Shown here: piece after piece, positions 46,731 to 55,307 of the stretch
Layout of the letters: each line of letters starts with the position of its first letter
Position numbering within the stretch: the first letter of the stretch is position 1
From: Sphingomonas_B tabacisoli
GTDB lineage: Bacteria > Pseudomonadota > Alphaproteobacteria > Sphingomonadales > Sphingomonadaceae
DNA length: 64,000 bases
NCBI RefSeq assembly: GCF_042678385.1
Contig: NZ_JBHUDY010000001.1
Location: 2,294,001 to 2,358,000, forward strand
Direction: 5' to 3'
Position numbers and translations under genes: made by a program
The notes under the pieces: generated by a model
What the model was told of the DNA's origin: nothing
What the model saw: only the letters and a program-made list of their open reading frames with translations
The model's database searches: none

Positions 46731-47462
46731 ATGCGCCCGCTCGACACCAATCTGCTGCTCCGCGCCTATGCCGCCGGCATCTTTCCGATGGCGGACAGCC
46801 GGCGTGCGCGCGAAGTCTATTGGGTCGAGCCGGCGAGCCGCGGCATCCTGCCGCTGGGTGGCTTTCACCTGTCCCGGTCGCTGAAGAAGGTCCTGAAGTC
46901 CGACCGGTTCGAAGTCACTGCCGATCGCGCCTTCGCCCAGGTGATCGCGGCCTGCGCCGAAACCCGGATCGGCGCGCAAGGGACCTGGATCAACGCACAG
47001 ATCGAGAGCGCTTGCAACGAACTCTATTCGCGCGGCCATGCCCATTCGATCGAATGCTGGCAGGGCGGCGCGCTGGTCGGCGGGCTCTACGGGGTCAGCC
47101 TCGGCGGCGCCTTCTTCGGCGAGAGCATGTTCTCACGCGCGCGCGACGCGTCGAAAGTGGCGCTGGCCCACCTCGTCGCCCGGCTGCGCGCCGGCCGCTA
47201 CAAGCTGCTCGACTGCCAGTTCCTCACCGAGCACCTCGCATCGCTCGGCGCGATCGAGGTGCCGCGCGACGTCTATATCGGATTGCTGGGCGAGGCGCTC
47301 GCGGTCGGCGAAGGCGACGGTTCGGGCTCGGGCGCGGAGTTCGGCGCGCTCGACCGCTTGGCCGGCGCGCTGCCGCCCGATGCCGATCCCGCCGACACAC
47401 GCGTCGTCGCCGGCCCGATTTCCGGGTGCGTCATCGCGCAGCTCTTGGGCCAGACGTCGTAG
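46731..47462 (+). CDS. aat: Leucyl/phenylalanyl-tRNA--protein transferase
   Basis: A 243-residue enzyme of the N-degron pathway that adds Leu or Phe to proteins with N-terminal Lys or Arg, marking them for ClpAP. Family motifs are LLLRAYAAGIFPMADS, YWVEPASRGILPL, QGTWINAQIESACNELYSRG, SLGGAFFGESMFS and LDCQFLTEHLASLGAIE. A TTG at 46722 is an alternative start. Its last 190 bases overlap the end of the DUF2155 gene on the other strand. Confidence 0.95.
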   Translation: MRPLDTNLLLRAYAAGIFPMADSRRAREVYWVEPASRGILPLGGFHLSRSLKKVLKSDRFEVTADRAFAQVIAACAETRIGAQGTWINAQIESACNELYSRGHAHSIECWQGGALVGGLYGVSLGGAFFGESMFSRARDASKVALAHLVARLRAGRYKLLDCQFLTEHLASLGAIEVPRDVYIGLLGEALAVGEGDGSGSGAEFGALDRLAGALPPDADPADTRVVAGPISGCVIAQLLGQTS

Positions 47463-47893
47463 ATCGGGTGCTCCACCACGTTCAGCGACGGCGATTCCTT
47501 GTAGAGCCAGCCAGAGAAAACCCGGCGCCATTGCTTGTCGATGCCCTGCACGTCGAGCTGCAGGAACGCGCCGGTCAGCTTCTGCACTTCCCAGGGCGCC
47601 GTCGTCTCGCAGGCGCGCAGGCGGACGATCACGTCGCCGACGCGAAAAGCCTGGCCCGGCTTCATCGTCAGGTCGCGCGAGATGCCGTTGCGCTTGTTGA
47701 GCAGGCCGATCACCGCGACTCGTTCGGCCATCGGCGTTTCCTTGCCCGTCACGACCGGCGTCTCGCTGGGCGACGGCGAAGGCTTGGGCGCGGCGGTCGA
47801 AACCGGCGCCGAAACATTGTTCTGCAGCGCGATCGCCGCGCCGCCGACGGCCGCAAGCGCGACCGCGAGGCCGGCGAGAGTCCAGCGGTTCAT
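47273..47893 (-). CDS. DUF2155-domain exported protein
   Basis: A 206-residue protein with an N-terminal signal or anchor (AGLAVALAAVGGAAIAL), a Pro/Ser-rich linker, and the DUF2155 domain (ISRDLTMKPGQAFRVGDVIV, RLRACETTAPWE, QLDVQGIDKQWRRVFSGWLY, YDVWPKSCAMTHPE). Function is unknown. In alphaproteobacteria this gene regularly sits beside the NDUFA12 and aat genes, as here. The last ~60 residues, including WPKSCAMTHPE and a low-complexity Ser/Pro tail, are encoded antisense to aat. ATG overlaps the NDUFA12 stop. Confidence 0.85.
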   Translation of the reverse strand: MNRWTLAGLAVALAAVGGAAIALQNNVSAPVSTAAPKPSPSPSETPVVTGKETPMAERVAVIGLLNKRNGISRDLTMKPGQAFRVGDVIVRLRACETTAPWEVQKLTGAFLQLDVQGIDKQWRRVFSGWLYKESPSLNVVEHPIYDVWPKSCAMTHPEIGPATTRVSAGSASGGSAPAKRSSAPNSAPEPEPSPSPTASASPSNPI

Positions 47894-48291
47894 GCCTGGT
47901 CGGGGCTCCACGCCTCGTAATCGCCGGTCGATGCCGGCCGCAGGCCGCCGGCCTCCAGCGCGCCAGGCGGGCGATAGGCCTGATGCGTGCCGGTCAGGTT
48001 CGGCACCGGCTCCTGCTGCCACGGCCGCGCCGGCGGCAAGGCCTTGTCGGGCACATCCGCCGCCTGGCCGTGCAGCCAGCTATGCCATTCGGGCGGCACC
48101 CGGCTGGCGTCGTTCGAGCCCTTGTAGATCACCCAGCGCCGGGTCACGCCCATGCGGTCGGGCTTCTTCGATTCGAAATAGACATTGCCCCACTGGTCCT
48201 CGCCCATCTTGCCGCCGAAGCGACGGGTGTAGAGCGACGTGCCCCAGGTGGCGCCGTTCCACCAGGTGAAGATCGAAGACAGAAATCCCAT
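47890..48291 (-). CDS. NADH:ubiquinone oxidoreductase subunit NDUFA12 (B17.2-like)
   Basis: A 133-residue accessory subunit of respiratory complex I, characteristic of alphaproteobacteria and mitochondria. It shows the family pattern FTWWNGATWGTSLYTRRFG, then DQWGNVYFESK, RRWVIYKGSNDASRVPPEWH and a Pro-rich end with NLTGTHQAYRPPGA. It is translationally coupled to the DUF2155 gene. Note that a midA/NDUFAF7-type complex I methyltransferase is also in the window (9611). Confidence 0.95.
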   Translation of the reverse strand: MGFLSSIFTWWNGATWGTSLYTRRFGGKMGEDQWGNVYFESKKPDRMGVTRRWVIYKGSNDASRVPPEWHSWLHGQAADVPDKALPPARPWQQEPVPNLTGTHQAYRPPGALEAGGLRPASTGDYEAWSPDQA

Positions 48292-48345
48292 GCGCGCCGC
48301 ATTTAGCGAGCGGAGCGCGCGGAAGGAAGCGGCTTTAGGCGTCCG

Positions 48346-48936
48346 TCAGTTTCGGGCGGAGACCGAGATGGCGAGCGGGCCTTTCCGCCCGTCCGCGATC
48401 CGCGCCATCAGCGGCAGGTCCGGCAGAATCTCGACGATGCCGGCGCGCCGGAACGTCTCCATATGCACGAACACGTCGGCGCTGTCGGAAGAGCGGATCA
48501 GGAAGCCATAGCCCTTCAGCCGGTTGAACCACTTGACCGTCACCGGCTCGGGCGCACCCGCCCGATCGGTCAGCTCCAGCGGATCGACCCGGTCGCGCGG
48601 CGCGGACAAAAGGTCCAGGTCCGGCCCGGTCGCCGTGCTCAGGTCGAAGCTCAGAAGGCGCCGCGCCTGCAGGCCCCGTTCGCGCCGCACCGCCAGACAT
48701 TCGACTCGGGCGCCTTCCGGCAGGCTGCGTCGGCCGTGGTCGCGCAGCACCGAAAAATGGATCAGCACGTCCCCGGCATCGCCGTCGGCGACCACGAATC
48801 CGAAGCCTCGGGTCGCGTCGAACCATTTGACGGTGCCGGAATGCCGTTCAAGTTCATGGACTTGGCCAGATGTCGCTTCATCCGTCCAGCCGCGTTCAGC
48901 AGGCGCATCGAGAACCGATGCTATCATTCTCTCCAT
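48346..48936 (-). CDS. Double cold-shock-domain protein
   Basis: A 196-residue protein with two cold-shock domains. The first has SGTVKWFDATRGFGFVVADG and DVLIHFSVL; the second has VTVKWFNRLKGYGFLIRSSD and DVFVHMETFRRAG. Both carry aromatic RNP1/RNP2-like motifs that bind single-stranded nucleic acid. The two-domain form is common in alphaproteobacteria and is linked to stress or stationary phase. The start is uncertain: ATG 48936 is used, with 48984 and 48927 as alternatives. Confidence 0.88.
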   Translation of the reverse strand: MERMIASVLDAPAERGWTDEATSGQVHELERHSGTVKWFDATRGFGFVVADGDAGDVLIHFSVLRDHGRRSLPEGARVECLAVRRERGLQARRLLSFDLSTATGPDLDLLSAPRDRVDPLELTDRAGAPEPVTVKWFNRLKGYGFLIRSSDSADVFVHMETFRRAGIVEILPDLPLMARIADGRKGPLAISVSARN

Positions 48937-49019
48937 CGTCACGCGACTTAACCCCCAAAGTCCGTGTCCGGCAGCATAACTCAAACCGTCTTAGAATCGA
49001 AACAAAGATTCACGCCTCG

Positions 49020-49583
49020 TTAACCTTGGTCCAATTGCGGGACACTTCCCGGCGCGGACTGCACAATGCGGCGCGCTGTGACGACGTCGTGGCCGGCGCG
49101 AAGGAGTGCCGCAAACGCCTTTTCCCGCCCCGCGCGGTCCGGTTCGGCGGCCGCGAACGGCCCGATTTTCTTGCGCCGCGCGAAGGCCAGCGCTGCGTCC
49201 CATGCGGCCGCTTCCGCGGCCTCGCGCGCCTCCGCCGCGTCGTCCGTATCGATGCCCGCGGCCTTCAGCGACGCCGCCACCCGCCGCGGGCCGTAGCCGC
49301 GGCGGGTCAGACTGGCCGCGCGCGCCGTCGCGAAGCTGGCATCGTCGACATAGCGCAGCGAAGCGAACCGCTCGACCAAGGCATCGACGTCAGGCGCATC
49401 GTCCCCCGCCCAGCCGCGCTCCTTCAGCTTCCGCCGCAAATAGGCGGCCAGCTTGGCGCGCGTGGTCGCATATCGCTCGACATAGCGCAGCGCCAGCCGC
49501 TCCAGCGCAGCCCCGTCGAGCGGCCGGGGCGCCCTTGCTTCGCCATCCGAGCGTCGGCTACGCCACGATTGTGCCACACTCAC
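49020..49583 (-). CDS. recX: RecX-family regulator of RecA
   Basis: A 187-residue helical protein that modulates RecA filaments. Three-helix RecX repeats are visible: ALRYVERYATTRAKLAAYLR, RFASLRYVDDASFATARAAS, and LTRRGYGPRRVAASLKAAGI. The GTG at 49583 gives a start close to the conserved region; the frame remains open to 49712 without family-like sequence. No recA is adjacent. Divergent from the fatty-acyl-AMP ligase gene. Confidence 0.85.
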   Translation of the reverse strand: MSVAQSWRSRRSDGEARAPRPLDGAALERLALRYVERYATTRAKLAAYLRRKLKERGWAGDDAPDVDALVERFASLRYVDDASFATARAASLTRRGYGPRRVAASLKAAGIDTDDAAEAREAAEAAAWDAALAFARRKKIGPFAAAEPDRAGREKAFAALLRAGHDVVTARRIVQSAPGSVPQLDQG

Positions 49584-49738
49584 GTCCGATTTTGACCGCC
49601 CGGTCGAATAAAGAGAACATTGTGCAAAGCCTCGTGCGTTGACTTTCGAACGGCAAGGGGCGGAAGAGCAAGGGAAAAGGGCTTCTCGCCATGATGCAAG
49701 CGCCCGCCGCAAGAACAGCAGGGTCGTACCCAGAAGAC

Positions 49739-51460
49739 ATGACGGACCAGATTGCCACCCCTACCGACGACGCGTTGCCGCGCCGTTTTTCGGATTTCGC
49801 GACGCTCCAGGAAGCGCTGGACTATGCGGCGCGCGGCGTCCGGGGGTTCAATTTCTGCGACGCCCGCGGCTCGCTTGCGCGCGCTTATCCCTATTCCGAA
49901 CTGCGTCATGACGCGCTGGCCCATGCCTATCGGCTGATCGCGCACGGCGTCGCCAAGGGTGACAGGATCGCGCTGATCGCGGAAACCGGCCCCGAATTCG
50001 CGGCGCTGTTCTTCGGCGCGGTCTATGCCGGCGCCTGGCCGGTGCCGCTGCCGCTGCCGACCTCCTTCGGCGGCTCGTCGGCCTATGTCGATCAGTTGAA
50101 GGTGCAGCTCAACAGCTGCGATCCGAGCCTGCTGATCTACCCGGAAGAGCTGGCGAGCATGGCGGAGGAAGCCGCGCGCCAGGCGAACGTCGAGGCGTTT
50201 TCGTGGCAAGCGCTGGCTGCAAAACCTGCCGCTCAAACGCCGCTGCCCGCCGCGCACACCGACGACATCGCCTATCTGCAATATTCGAGCGGCTCGACGC
50301 GCTTCCCGCACGGCGTCGCCGTCACGCACCACGCGCTGCTGAACAATCTTTCGGCCCACTCGCACGGCATGGAGCTGCAGGACAGCGATCGCTGCATTTC
50401 CTGGCTCCCCTGGTACCATGATATGGGGCTGGTCGGCTGCATGCTGTCGCCGGTCGCGAACCAGGTTTCGGTCGATTATCTGAAGACCGAGGATTTCGCG
50501 CGCCGCCCGCTCGCCTGGCTCGATCTGATCAGCCGCAACCCGGGCACCTCGATCAGCTATTCGCCGACCTTCGGCTACGACATCTGCGCCCGCCGCATGT
50601 CGAGCCAGACACGCGCTTCGGATCGCTTCGACCTGTCGCGCTGGCGGTTGGCGGGCAACGGCGCCGACATGATCCGTCCGGACGTGATGCAGGCGTTCGT
50701 CGACGCCTTCGCCGATGCGGGCTTCGATGCTCATGCGTTCCTGCCGAGCTACGGCCTGGCCGAAGCGACGCTGGCCGTCACCATCATGCCGCCGGGCGAA
50801 GGCATTCAGGTCGAGCTGGTCGAAGAGACCGAGCTTTCGGGAAGCAAGGCCGCCAATGACGGCCCGCAGCGTTTCCGCGCGGTCGTCAACTGCGGCAAGC
50901 CCGCCAAGGACATGACCGTCCAGATCCGCGACGAAGATGGCAGCCCGCTGCCCGAGCGCGCGATCGGCAAGGTCTGGTGCCAGGGACCGTCGGTGATGGT
51001 CGGCTATTTCCGCGATCAGGAAGCGACCGACGCCTGCTTGGTCGATGGTTGGCTGGATACCGGCGACATGGGCTATATGTCTGGCGGCTATCTCTACATC
51101 GTCGGCCGCGCCAAGGACATGATCATCATCAACGGCAAGAACCATTGGCCCCAGGATATCGAATGGGCGGTGGAGCAACTGCCGGGCTTTAAGGCCGGCG
51201 ACATCGCCGCCTTCGCAATCACCATGCCGGGGGGCGAAGAGACGCCCGCCGTCCTGGTCCAGTGCCGCACGTCGGATCTCGAGGAACGGGCGCGCCTGCG
51301 CGACGCCATTCGGGAAAAAGTGCGCAGCATCACGGGCATGAACTGCGTGGTCGAGCTCGTGCCCCCGCGCACCCTGCCCCGCACCAGCTCGGGCAAGCTC
51401 AGCCGCGCAAAGGCGCGCAACCTGTATCTTTCGGGCGAAATCCAGCCGCTCGCCGCCTGA
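49739..51460 (+). CDS. Fatty-acyl-AMP ligase (FAAL-type adenylating enzyme)
   Basis: A 573-residue adenylate-forming enzyme of the FAAL group, which activates fatty acids as acyl-AMP for transfer to carrier proteins rather than CoA. Motifs are LQYSSGSTRFPHGVAVTHHA (core 1, with the FAAL-like SGSTR), WLPWYHDMGLVGCML, YGLAEATLAVT, LDTGDMGYMSGGYLYIVGRA and KDMIIINGKNHWPQDIE. The DMGL and NHWPQDIE patterns are typical of FAALs. No carrier protein or polyketide synthase is adjacent. The ATG at 49739 is used; 49691 is an alternative. Confidence 0.85.
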   Translation: MTDQIATPTDDALPRRFSDFATLQEALDYAARGVRGFNFCDARGSLARAYPYSELRHDALAHAYRLIAHGVAKGDRIALIAETGPEFAALFFGAVYAGAWPVPLPLPTSFGGSSAYVDQLKVQLNSCDPSLLIYPEELASMAEEAARQANVEAFSWQALAAKPAAQTPLPAAHTDDIAYLQYSSGSTRFPHGVAVTHHALLNNLSAHSHGMELQDSDRCISWLPWYHDMGLVGCMLSPVANQVSVDYLKTEDFARRPLAWLDLISRNPGTSISYSPTFGYDICARRMSSQTRASDRFDLSRWRLAGNGADMIRPDVMQAFVDAFADAGFDAHAFLPSYGLAEATLAVTIMPPGEGIQVELVEETELSGSKAANDGPQRFRAVVNCGKPAKDMTVQIRDEDGSPLPERAIGKVWCQGPSVMVGYFRDQEATDACLVDGWLDTGDMGYMSGGYLYIVGRAKDMIIINGKNHWPQDIEWAVEQLPGFKAGDIAAFAITMPGGEETPAVLVQCRTSDLEERARLRDAIREKVRSITGMNCVVELVPPRTLPRTSSGKLSRAKARNLYLSGEIQPLAA

Positions 51461-51530
51461 GGCTGTCGGCTCGTCGAACCTGAACGAATCGCTTACCGGT
51501 TGCTAACGAAGAGCTTTTACACCGGAAGGC

Positions 51531-53489
51531 GTGACACGCGCCCGCCTTCAGTCTTCGGACGATAGCCTGCCCAAAAGCTTCGTGGGCACCCTTGTGGCCA
51601 CCATTGCGCTCGCCTCGGCGCTGCCGCTTGGCGTGGGGTCGCTGGTGGCACTCAGCGGCATGCACATGGGATGGCCGCTCCTGACGCTGGCGGTCGGCAC
51701 CATCGCGTTCGATGCGCTGCTCTTTGCGCGCTGCCTCGCGAACGTGCGTGCGCTGGCGAACCAGCAAGGCGCGTCGCGCTCGATCGTCGCCGCGGCGCAA
51801 GGCGCGAAGATCCGGTTGATCGAGCACGAACATCACGATGCAGACTGGTCGTGGCGGATCGATACCGCGAAGAACCTGACCGCCGTTTCCCCGCGCCTCG
51901 GCCTCGCCTTGGGTGACGATGCCAGCGCGCTCGAAGGTCGCTCCTTCCTGCAGATCCTGGCCGGCGAGGCTTGGGAAACGGGCAATTTCTCCGCCGCGCT
52001 GCGGACGATGGCCGACAAGATCAAATATCGCGAGCCGTTCAAGGACCTGATCCTGCCCGTCGCGATCAACGGCGAAACCCTGTGGTGGGAGCTGAGCGGC
52101 GAGCCGGAGCAGGACGAGCGCGGCGCGTTCATCGGATTCCGCGGCACCGGCACCGACGTGACTGCCGAGCGACATTCGGCCGACAAGATCAACCGGATGG
52201 CGCGCTACGACACGCTCACCGGCCTCCCCAATCGCCTCCATTTGTCCGAAGCCGTCAGCGAAGCGCTGGCCCATGCCGAGCAATGGCGCAGCCGCTGCGG
52301 CCTGATGATCGTCGGCCTCGATCGGTTCAAGAACATCAACGACACGCTCGGCCACGCGATCGGCGACATCCTGCTCGGCCGCGCCGCCGAGCGGCTGCGG
52401 GCCATGCTCGGCCCGAACGATCTTTGCGGCCGCCTCGGGGGCGACGAGTTCTGCATCGTCTTCAACGACGGCGCGGATCAGGCGCGGCTCGAACGCCTTG
52501 CCCAGCAGATCATCGACGAGCTGTCGCTGTCCTACGATGTCGACCAGCACACGATCTTCGTCGGCGCGAGCGCGGGCATCGCGATCGGTCCGCGCGACGG
52601 CGCCAATGCCGAGATGCTGATCCGCTCGGCGGACCTTGCCCTGTTCCGGGCGAAGGATCTCGGCGGCGGCATTTTCCACACCTACGAGCCGCAATTGCAC
52701 GTCGAGGCAGAAGAGCGGCGCGTGATGGAAATCGCGCTTCGCCGCGCCCAGTCGAATGGTGAGCTCCACCTCGCCTATCAGCCGGTCGTCGCCAGCGAAA
52801 CGGGCGCGGTGGAAGGGTTCGAGGCGCTGCTGCGCTGGACCAACCCGCAATTGGGCAATGTGCCGCCCGACAAATTCATCCCGCTCGCGGAGCAAGCCCG
52901 GCTGATCGGCACGATCGGCGAATGGGTGCTGCGCACCGCCTGCCGCGAAGCCGCGCACTGGCCGCCGCATGTGCGCGTCGCGGTGAACGTGTCGTTCGAG
53001 CAGCTCCACAACCGCAATTTCGCGAAGATGGTCTCCTCGGTCCTCGCCGAAACGGGGCTGCCGCCGCAGCGCCTCGAGCTCGAGGTCACCGAGTCGGTGT
53101 TCATGAACGAGGCGCCGCACGCGATCGCGGTGCTGAAGGAATTGCTCGCGCTCGGCATCAAGCTCTCGCTCGACGATTTCGGCACCGGCTATTCGTCGCT
53201 GAGCTATCTCAGCCGCACCAAATTCTCGACGATCAAGATCGACCGCAGCTTCGTGCGCGGCGCGTCGAACAACACGCCTGAGAATGTCGCGATCATCCGG
53301 GCGGTCGTCGCGCTCGCCGAGAGCCTCGACATGTCCACCACCGCCGAGGGCGTGGAGAATGAGGATGAGCTGGCGATGGTCCGGCGTCTGGGCTGCCGCA
53401 AGGTGCAGGGCTATCTGTTCGGCCGCCCGATGAACGCCACCGACGCCCGCGCGCTCGCCACCGGCAAGATGCGCAGCGCCGCCGCCTGA
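51531..53489 (+). CDS. Membrane-anchored GGDEF-EAL cyclic di-GMP enzyme with PAS-like domain
   Basis: A 652-residue protein. Two N-terminal hydrophobic helices (VGTLVATIALASALPLGVGS; PLLTLAVGTIAFDALLFA) lead to a PAS-like region (about 105-215). The diguanylate cyclase motif GGDEF is intact at residues 303-307, with DTLTGLPNRLHL before it. The EAL domain is intact at 431-433 (GFEALLRW), with NVSFEQLHNRNF, ELEVTES and DDFGTGYSSLSYL. Both activities are therefore possible. The start is GTG. It is next to the tRNA-Trp gene. Confidence 0.93.
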   Translation: MTRARLQSSDDSLPKSFVGTLVATIALASALPLGVGSLVALSGMHMGWPLLTLAVGTIAFDALLFARCLANVRALANQQGASRSIVAAAQGAKIRLIEHEHHDADWSWRIDTAKNLTAVSPRLGLALGDDASALEGRSFLQILAGEAWETGNFSAALRTMADKIKYREPFKDLILPVAINGETLWWELSGEPEQDERGAFIGFRGTGTDVTAERHSADKINRMARYDTLTGLPNRLHLSEAVSEALAHAEQWRSRCGLMIVGLDRFKNINDTLGHAIGDILLGRAAERLRAMLGPNDLCGRLGGDEFCIVFNDGADQARLERLAQQIIDELSLSYDVDQHTIFVGASAGIAIGPRDGANAEMLIRSADLALFRAKDLGGGIFHTYEPQLHVEAEERRVMEIALRRAQSNGELHLAYQPVVASETGAVEGFEALLRWTNPQLGNVPPDKFIPLAEQARLIGTIGEWVLRTACREAAHWPPHVRVAVNVSFEQLHNRNFAKMVSSVLAETGLPPQRLELEVTESVFMNEAPHAIAVLKELLALGIKLSLDDFGTGYSSLSYLSRTKFSTIKIDRSFVRGASNNTPENVAIIRAVVALAESLDMSTTAEGVENEDELAMVRRLGCRKVQGYLFGRPMNATDARALATGKMRSAAA

Positions 53490-53534
53490 GTCCTTGCGCA
53501 CGATCCGGCACACGGCTAGAGGCCGCACGGCTCT

Positions 53535-53610
53535 AGGAGTGTAGCTCAGTTGGTAGAGCATCGGTCTCCAAAACCGAGGGCCGGGGGTTCGAGTCCCTCC
53601 ACTCCTGCCA
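53535..53610 (+). tRNA. tRNA-Trp (anticodon CCA)
   Basis: A full cloverleaf: acceptor AGGAGTG pairs with CACTCCT, D arm GCTCAGTTGGTAGAGC, anticodon stem TCGGT/ACCGA with loop CTCCAAA (anticodon CCA at 53568-53570), and T arm GGGGGTTCGAGTCCCTC. The 3' CCA is encoded. In many bacteria this tRNA sits just upstream of secE-nusG; here a PEP-CTERM gene lies between them. Confidence 0.97.
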
Positions 53611-53726
53611 ATCCGCCGTGCTTGTTCACGCTGCGGCGCATCGCCAAAATATTCTGATTTCCGCTGAACCGGACCCGGCGCGGCACGTTGCGCTCTCCAA
53701 CAATGGTTAATCAGGGAGTGTGGCTC

Positions 53727-54359
53727 ATGCGTGGGATAAACCTAGCATTTGGTGCGGCATGCGTTGCGGCGGTTTCGTTCGGCTCGCCCGTTGCAGCGGC
53801 GATCCAGATTTTTCCGACCCCCGGCGCGGTCCAGCCATCTGAAAACGTACTCGCCAATACCGACCTGACCGCGGGCACCGTGTTCGGCTTCACCAATCAG
53901 ACGAACACCAGCGTCAGCATCCTGTCGCTGAACAGCGAATTGCTGTCGTCGACCTCGTCGAACGGCCAGGCCCGGTTCAACACCGCCGACGGCACGCTGG
54001 ATGCCGCGCGCATCTTCCTGACCAAGGGCGGCACTTTCACCCAGGCCGAGTTCAACCTGTTCAACGCGCAAGGATCGACCAACTCGGTCTCGATCAGCGT
54101 GAACGGCGGGCCGGCGCAGGTCTTCGCGCTCGGCAACGGCCAGAATTTCTTCGGCTTCAGCGCGACCGGCGGCGACGCCATCACCAGCATATCGTTCGAC
54201 ACCAACGGGACCGGCGTGACCGATCTGCGCCAGGTGCGCCTCGGCGGCGTGCTGGCGGCGGTGCCGGAACCGGCGACCTGGGCGATGATGCTCGGCGGCT
54301 TCGGCATGCTCGGCGCCGCGACGCGCCGGCAGCGGCGCAGCGTGTCCGCCCTCGCCTGA
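53727..54359 (+). CDS. PEP-CTERM (PEPxxWA type) exported protein, second copy of the class
   Basis: A 210-residue secreted protein. The signal peptide is MRGINLAFGAACVAAVSFGS ending PVAAA, the body is Ser/Thr/Asn-rich and beta-like (NQTNTSVSILSLNSELLSS), and the anchor is VPEPATWAMMLGGFGMLGAA followed by an Arg-rich tail. The anchor differs from that at 6164 mainly in the hydrophobic stretch. GGGAG lies 8 bases before the ATG at 53727; ATGs at 53688 and 53703 are less likely. It lies between tRNA-Trp and secE. Confidence 0.87.
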   Translation: MRGINLAFGAACVAAVSFGSPVAAAIQIFPTPGAVQPSENVLANTDLTAGTVFGFTNQTNTSVSILSLNSELLSSTSSNGQARFNTADGTLDAARIFLTKGGTFTQAEFNLFNAQGSTNSVSISVNGGPAQVFALGNGQNFFGFSATGGDAITSISFDTNGTGVTDLRQVRLGGVLAAVPEPATWAMMLGGFGMLGAATRRQRRSVSALA

Positions 54360-54395
54360 CGGACCGGCCTGCACATACCGCCTGATTGTACTCCC

Positions 54396-54434
54396 GGGCG
54401 AGGCATCGGGGCGCTTAGCGCCCTTGCCTCGCCC
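54396..54434 (+). terminator. Stem-loop after the PEP-CTERM gene
   Basis: GGGCGAGGCA (54396-54405) pairs with TGCCTCGCCC (54425-54434), and inside it GGGCGC pairs with GCGCCC around a TTA loop. It lies 37 bases after the stop, before secE. There is no T tract, so it may be a factor-dependent terminator or an RNA-stabilising hairpin. Confidence 0.55.
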
Positions 54435-54533
54435 ATCTGCCCGCTTTATACGACGCCAACTCTCACTACATCGGTGATGCTTCCCTCGGGCGCTGGCCCG
54501 GTCGGGGGCGTTCACCCGAAAGACGGACGAGAC

Positions 54534-54734
54534 ATGGCGAAGATCGGCAACATCCCGCAGTTTGTGAACCAGGTGCGCGCAGAGACCGCGAAGGTGGTCT
54601 GGCCGACCGGGCGCGAGACGATGATGACTGCCCTGATGGTCATCATCATGACGACGCTGCTGGGCGTCTTCTTCTTCGGCGTCGACGCGATCTTCCACGC
54701 GATCGTGACCGCCCTGCTCTCCATCGCTCGCTAA
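54534..54734 (+). CDS. secE: Preprotein translocase subunit SecE
   Basis: A 66-residue single-span subunit of the SecYEG translocon. It shows the conserved cytosolic segment QFVNQVRAETAKVVWPTGRE followed by one membrane helix (ALMVIIMTTLLGVFFFGVDA). The ATG at 54534 is chosen because the upstream 20 residues of open frame are unlike SecE. It is followed 21 bases later by nusG, the usual pairing. Confidence 0.96.
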   Translation: MAKIGNIPQFVNQVRAETAKVVWPTGRETMMTALMVIIMTTLLGVFFFGVDAIFHAIVTALLSIAR

Positions 54735-54755
54735 TTCAGCTCGGGAAAACGATAA

Positions 54756-55295
54756 ATGTCTCGCTGGTACATCATCCACGCCTATTCCGGTTTCGAGAAC
54801 AAGGTCCGCGACGCGATCATGTCGGAAGCCACGCGCATGGGCTTGGAGCAGCTCGTCGAAAAGGTCGAGGTGCCGACCGAGACGGTGACCGAAGTCCGCC
54901 GCGGCAAGAAAGTGCAGTCGGAACGGAAATTCTTCCCCGGCTACGTCCTCGCGAAGCTCGAGATGAACGACGACGTCTATCACCTGGTGCGCAACACGCC
55001 GAAGGTGACGGGTTTCCTCGGCACCAACAACAAGCCGCAGCCGATCAGCGAGGCCGAGGCCGCGCGCATTCTCTCCACCAAGGAAGAAGCCGCCAGCGCC
55101 GCGCCCAAGACCAAGATCCGCGTCGATTACGAGATCGGCGATCAGGTCAAGGTGCTCGACGGTCCGTTCGCCAGCTTCAACGGCGTGGTAGAAGAGCTCG
55201 ATTTCGATCGCAGCCGCGTGAAGGTCTCGGTGTCGATCTTCGGCCGCGCCACGCCGGTCGAGCTCGAATTTGAACAGGTCGAACGGGTTAAATAA
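54756..55295 (+). CDS. nusG: Transcription termination/antitermination protein NusG
   Basis: A 179-residue elongation factor that binds RNA polymerase and links it to Rho or ribosomes. The NGN domain begins SRWYIIHAYSGFENKV and has KFFPGYVLAKLEMNDDVYHL. The KOW domain has IGDQVKVLDGPFASFNGVVE. Normally rplK and rplA follow; here a response regulator gene begins 12 bases after the stop. Confidence 0.97.
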   Translation: MSRWYIIHAYSGFENKVRDAIMSEATRMGLEQLVEKVEVPTETVTEVRRGKKVQSERKFFPGYVLAKLEMNDDVYHLVRNTPKVTGFLGTNNKPQPISEAEAARILSTKEEAASAAPKTKIRVDYEIGDQVKVLDGPFASFNGVVEELDFDRSRVKVSVSIFGRATPVELEFEQVERVK

Positions 55296-55307
55296 GCCGG
55301 CGCGCGC

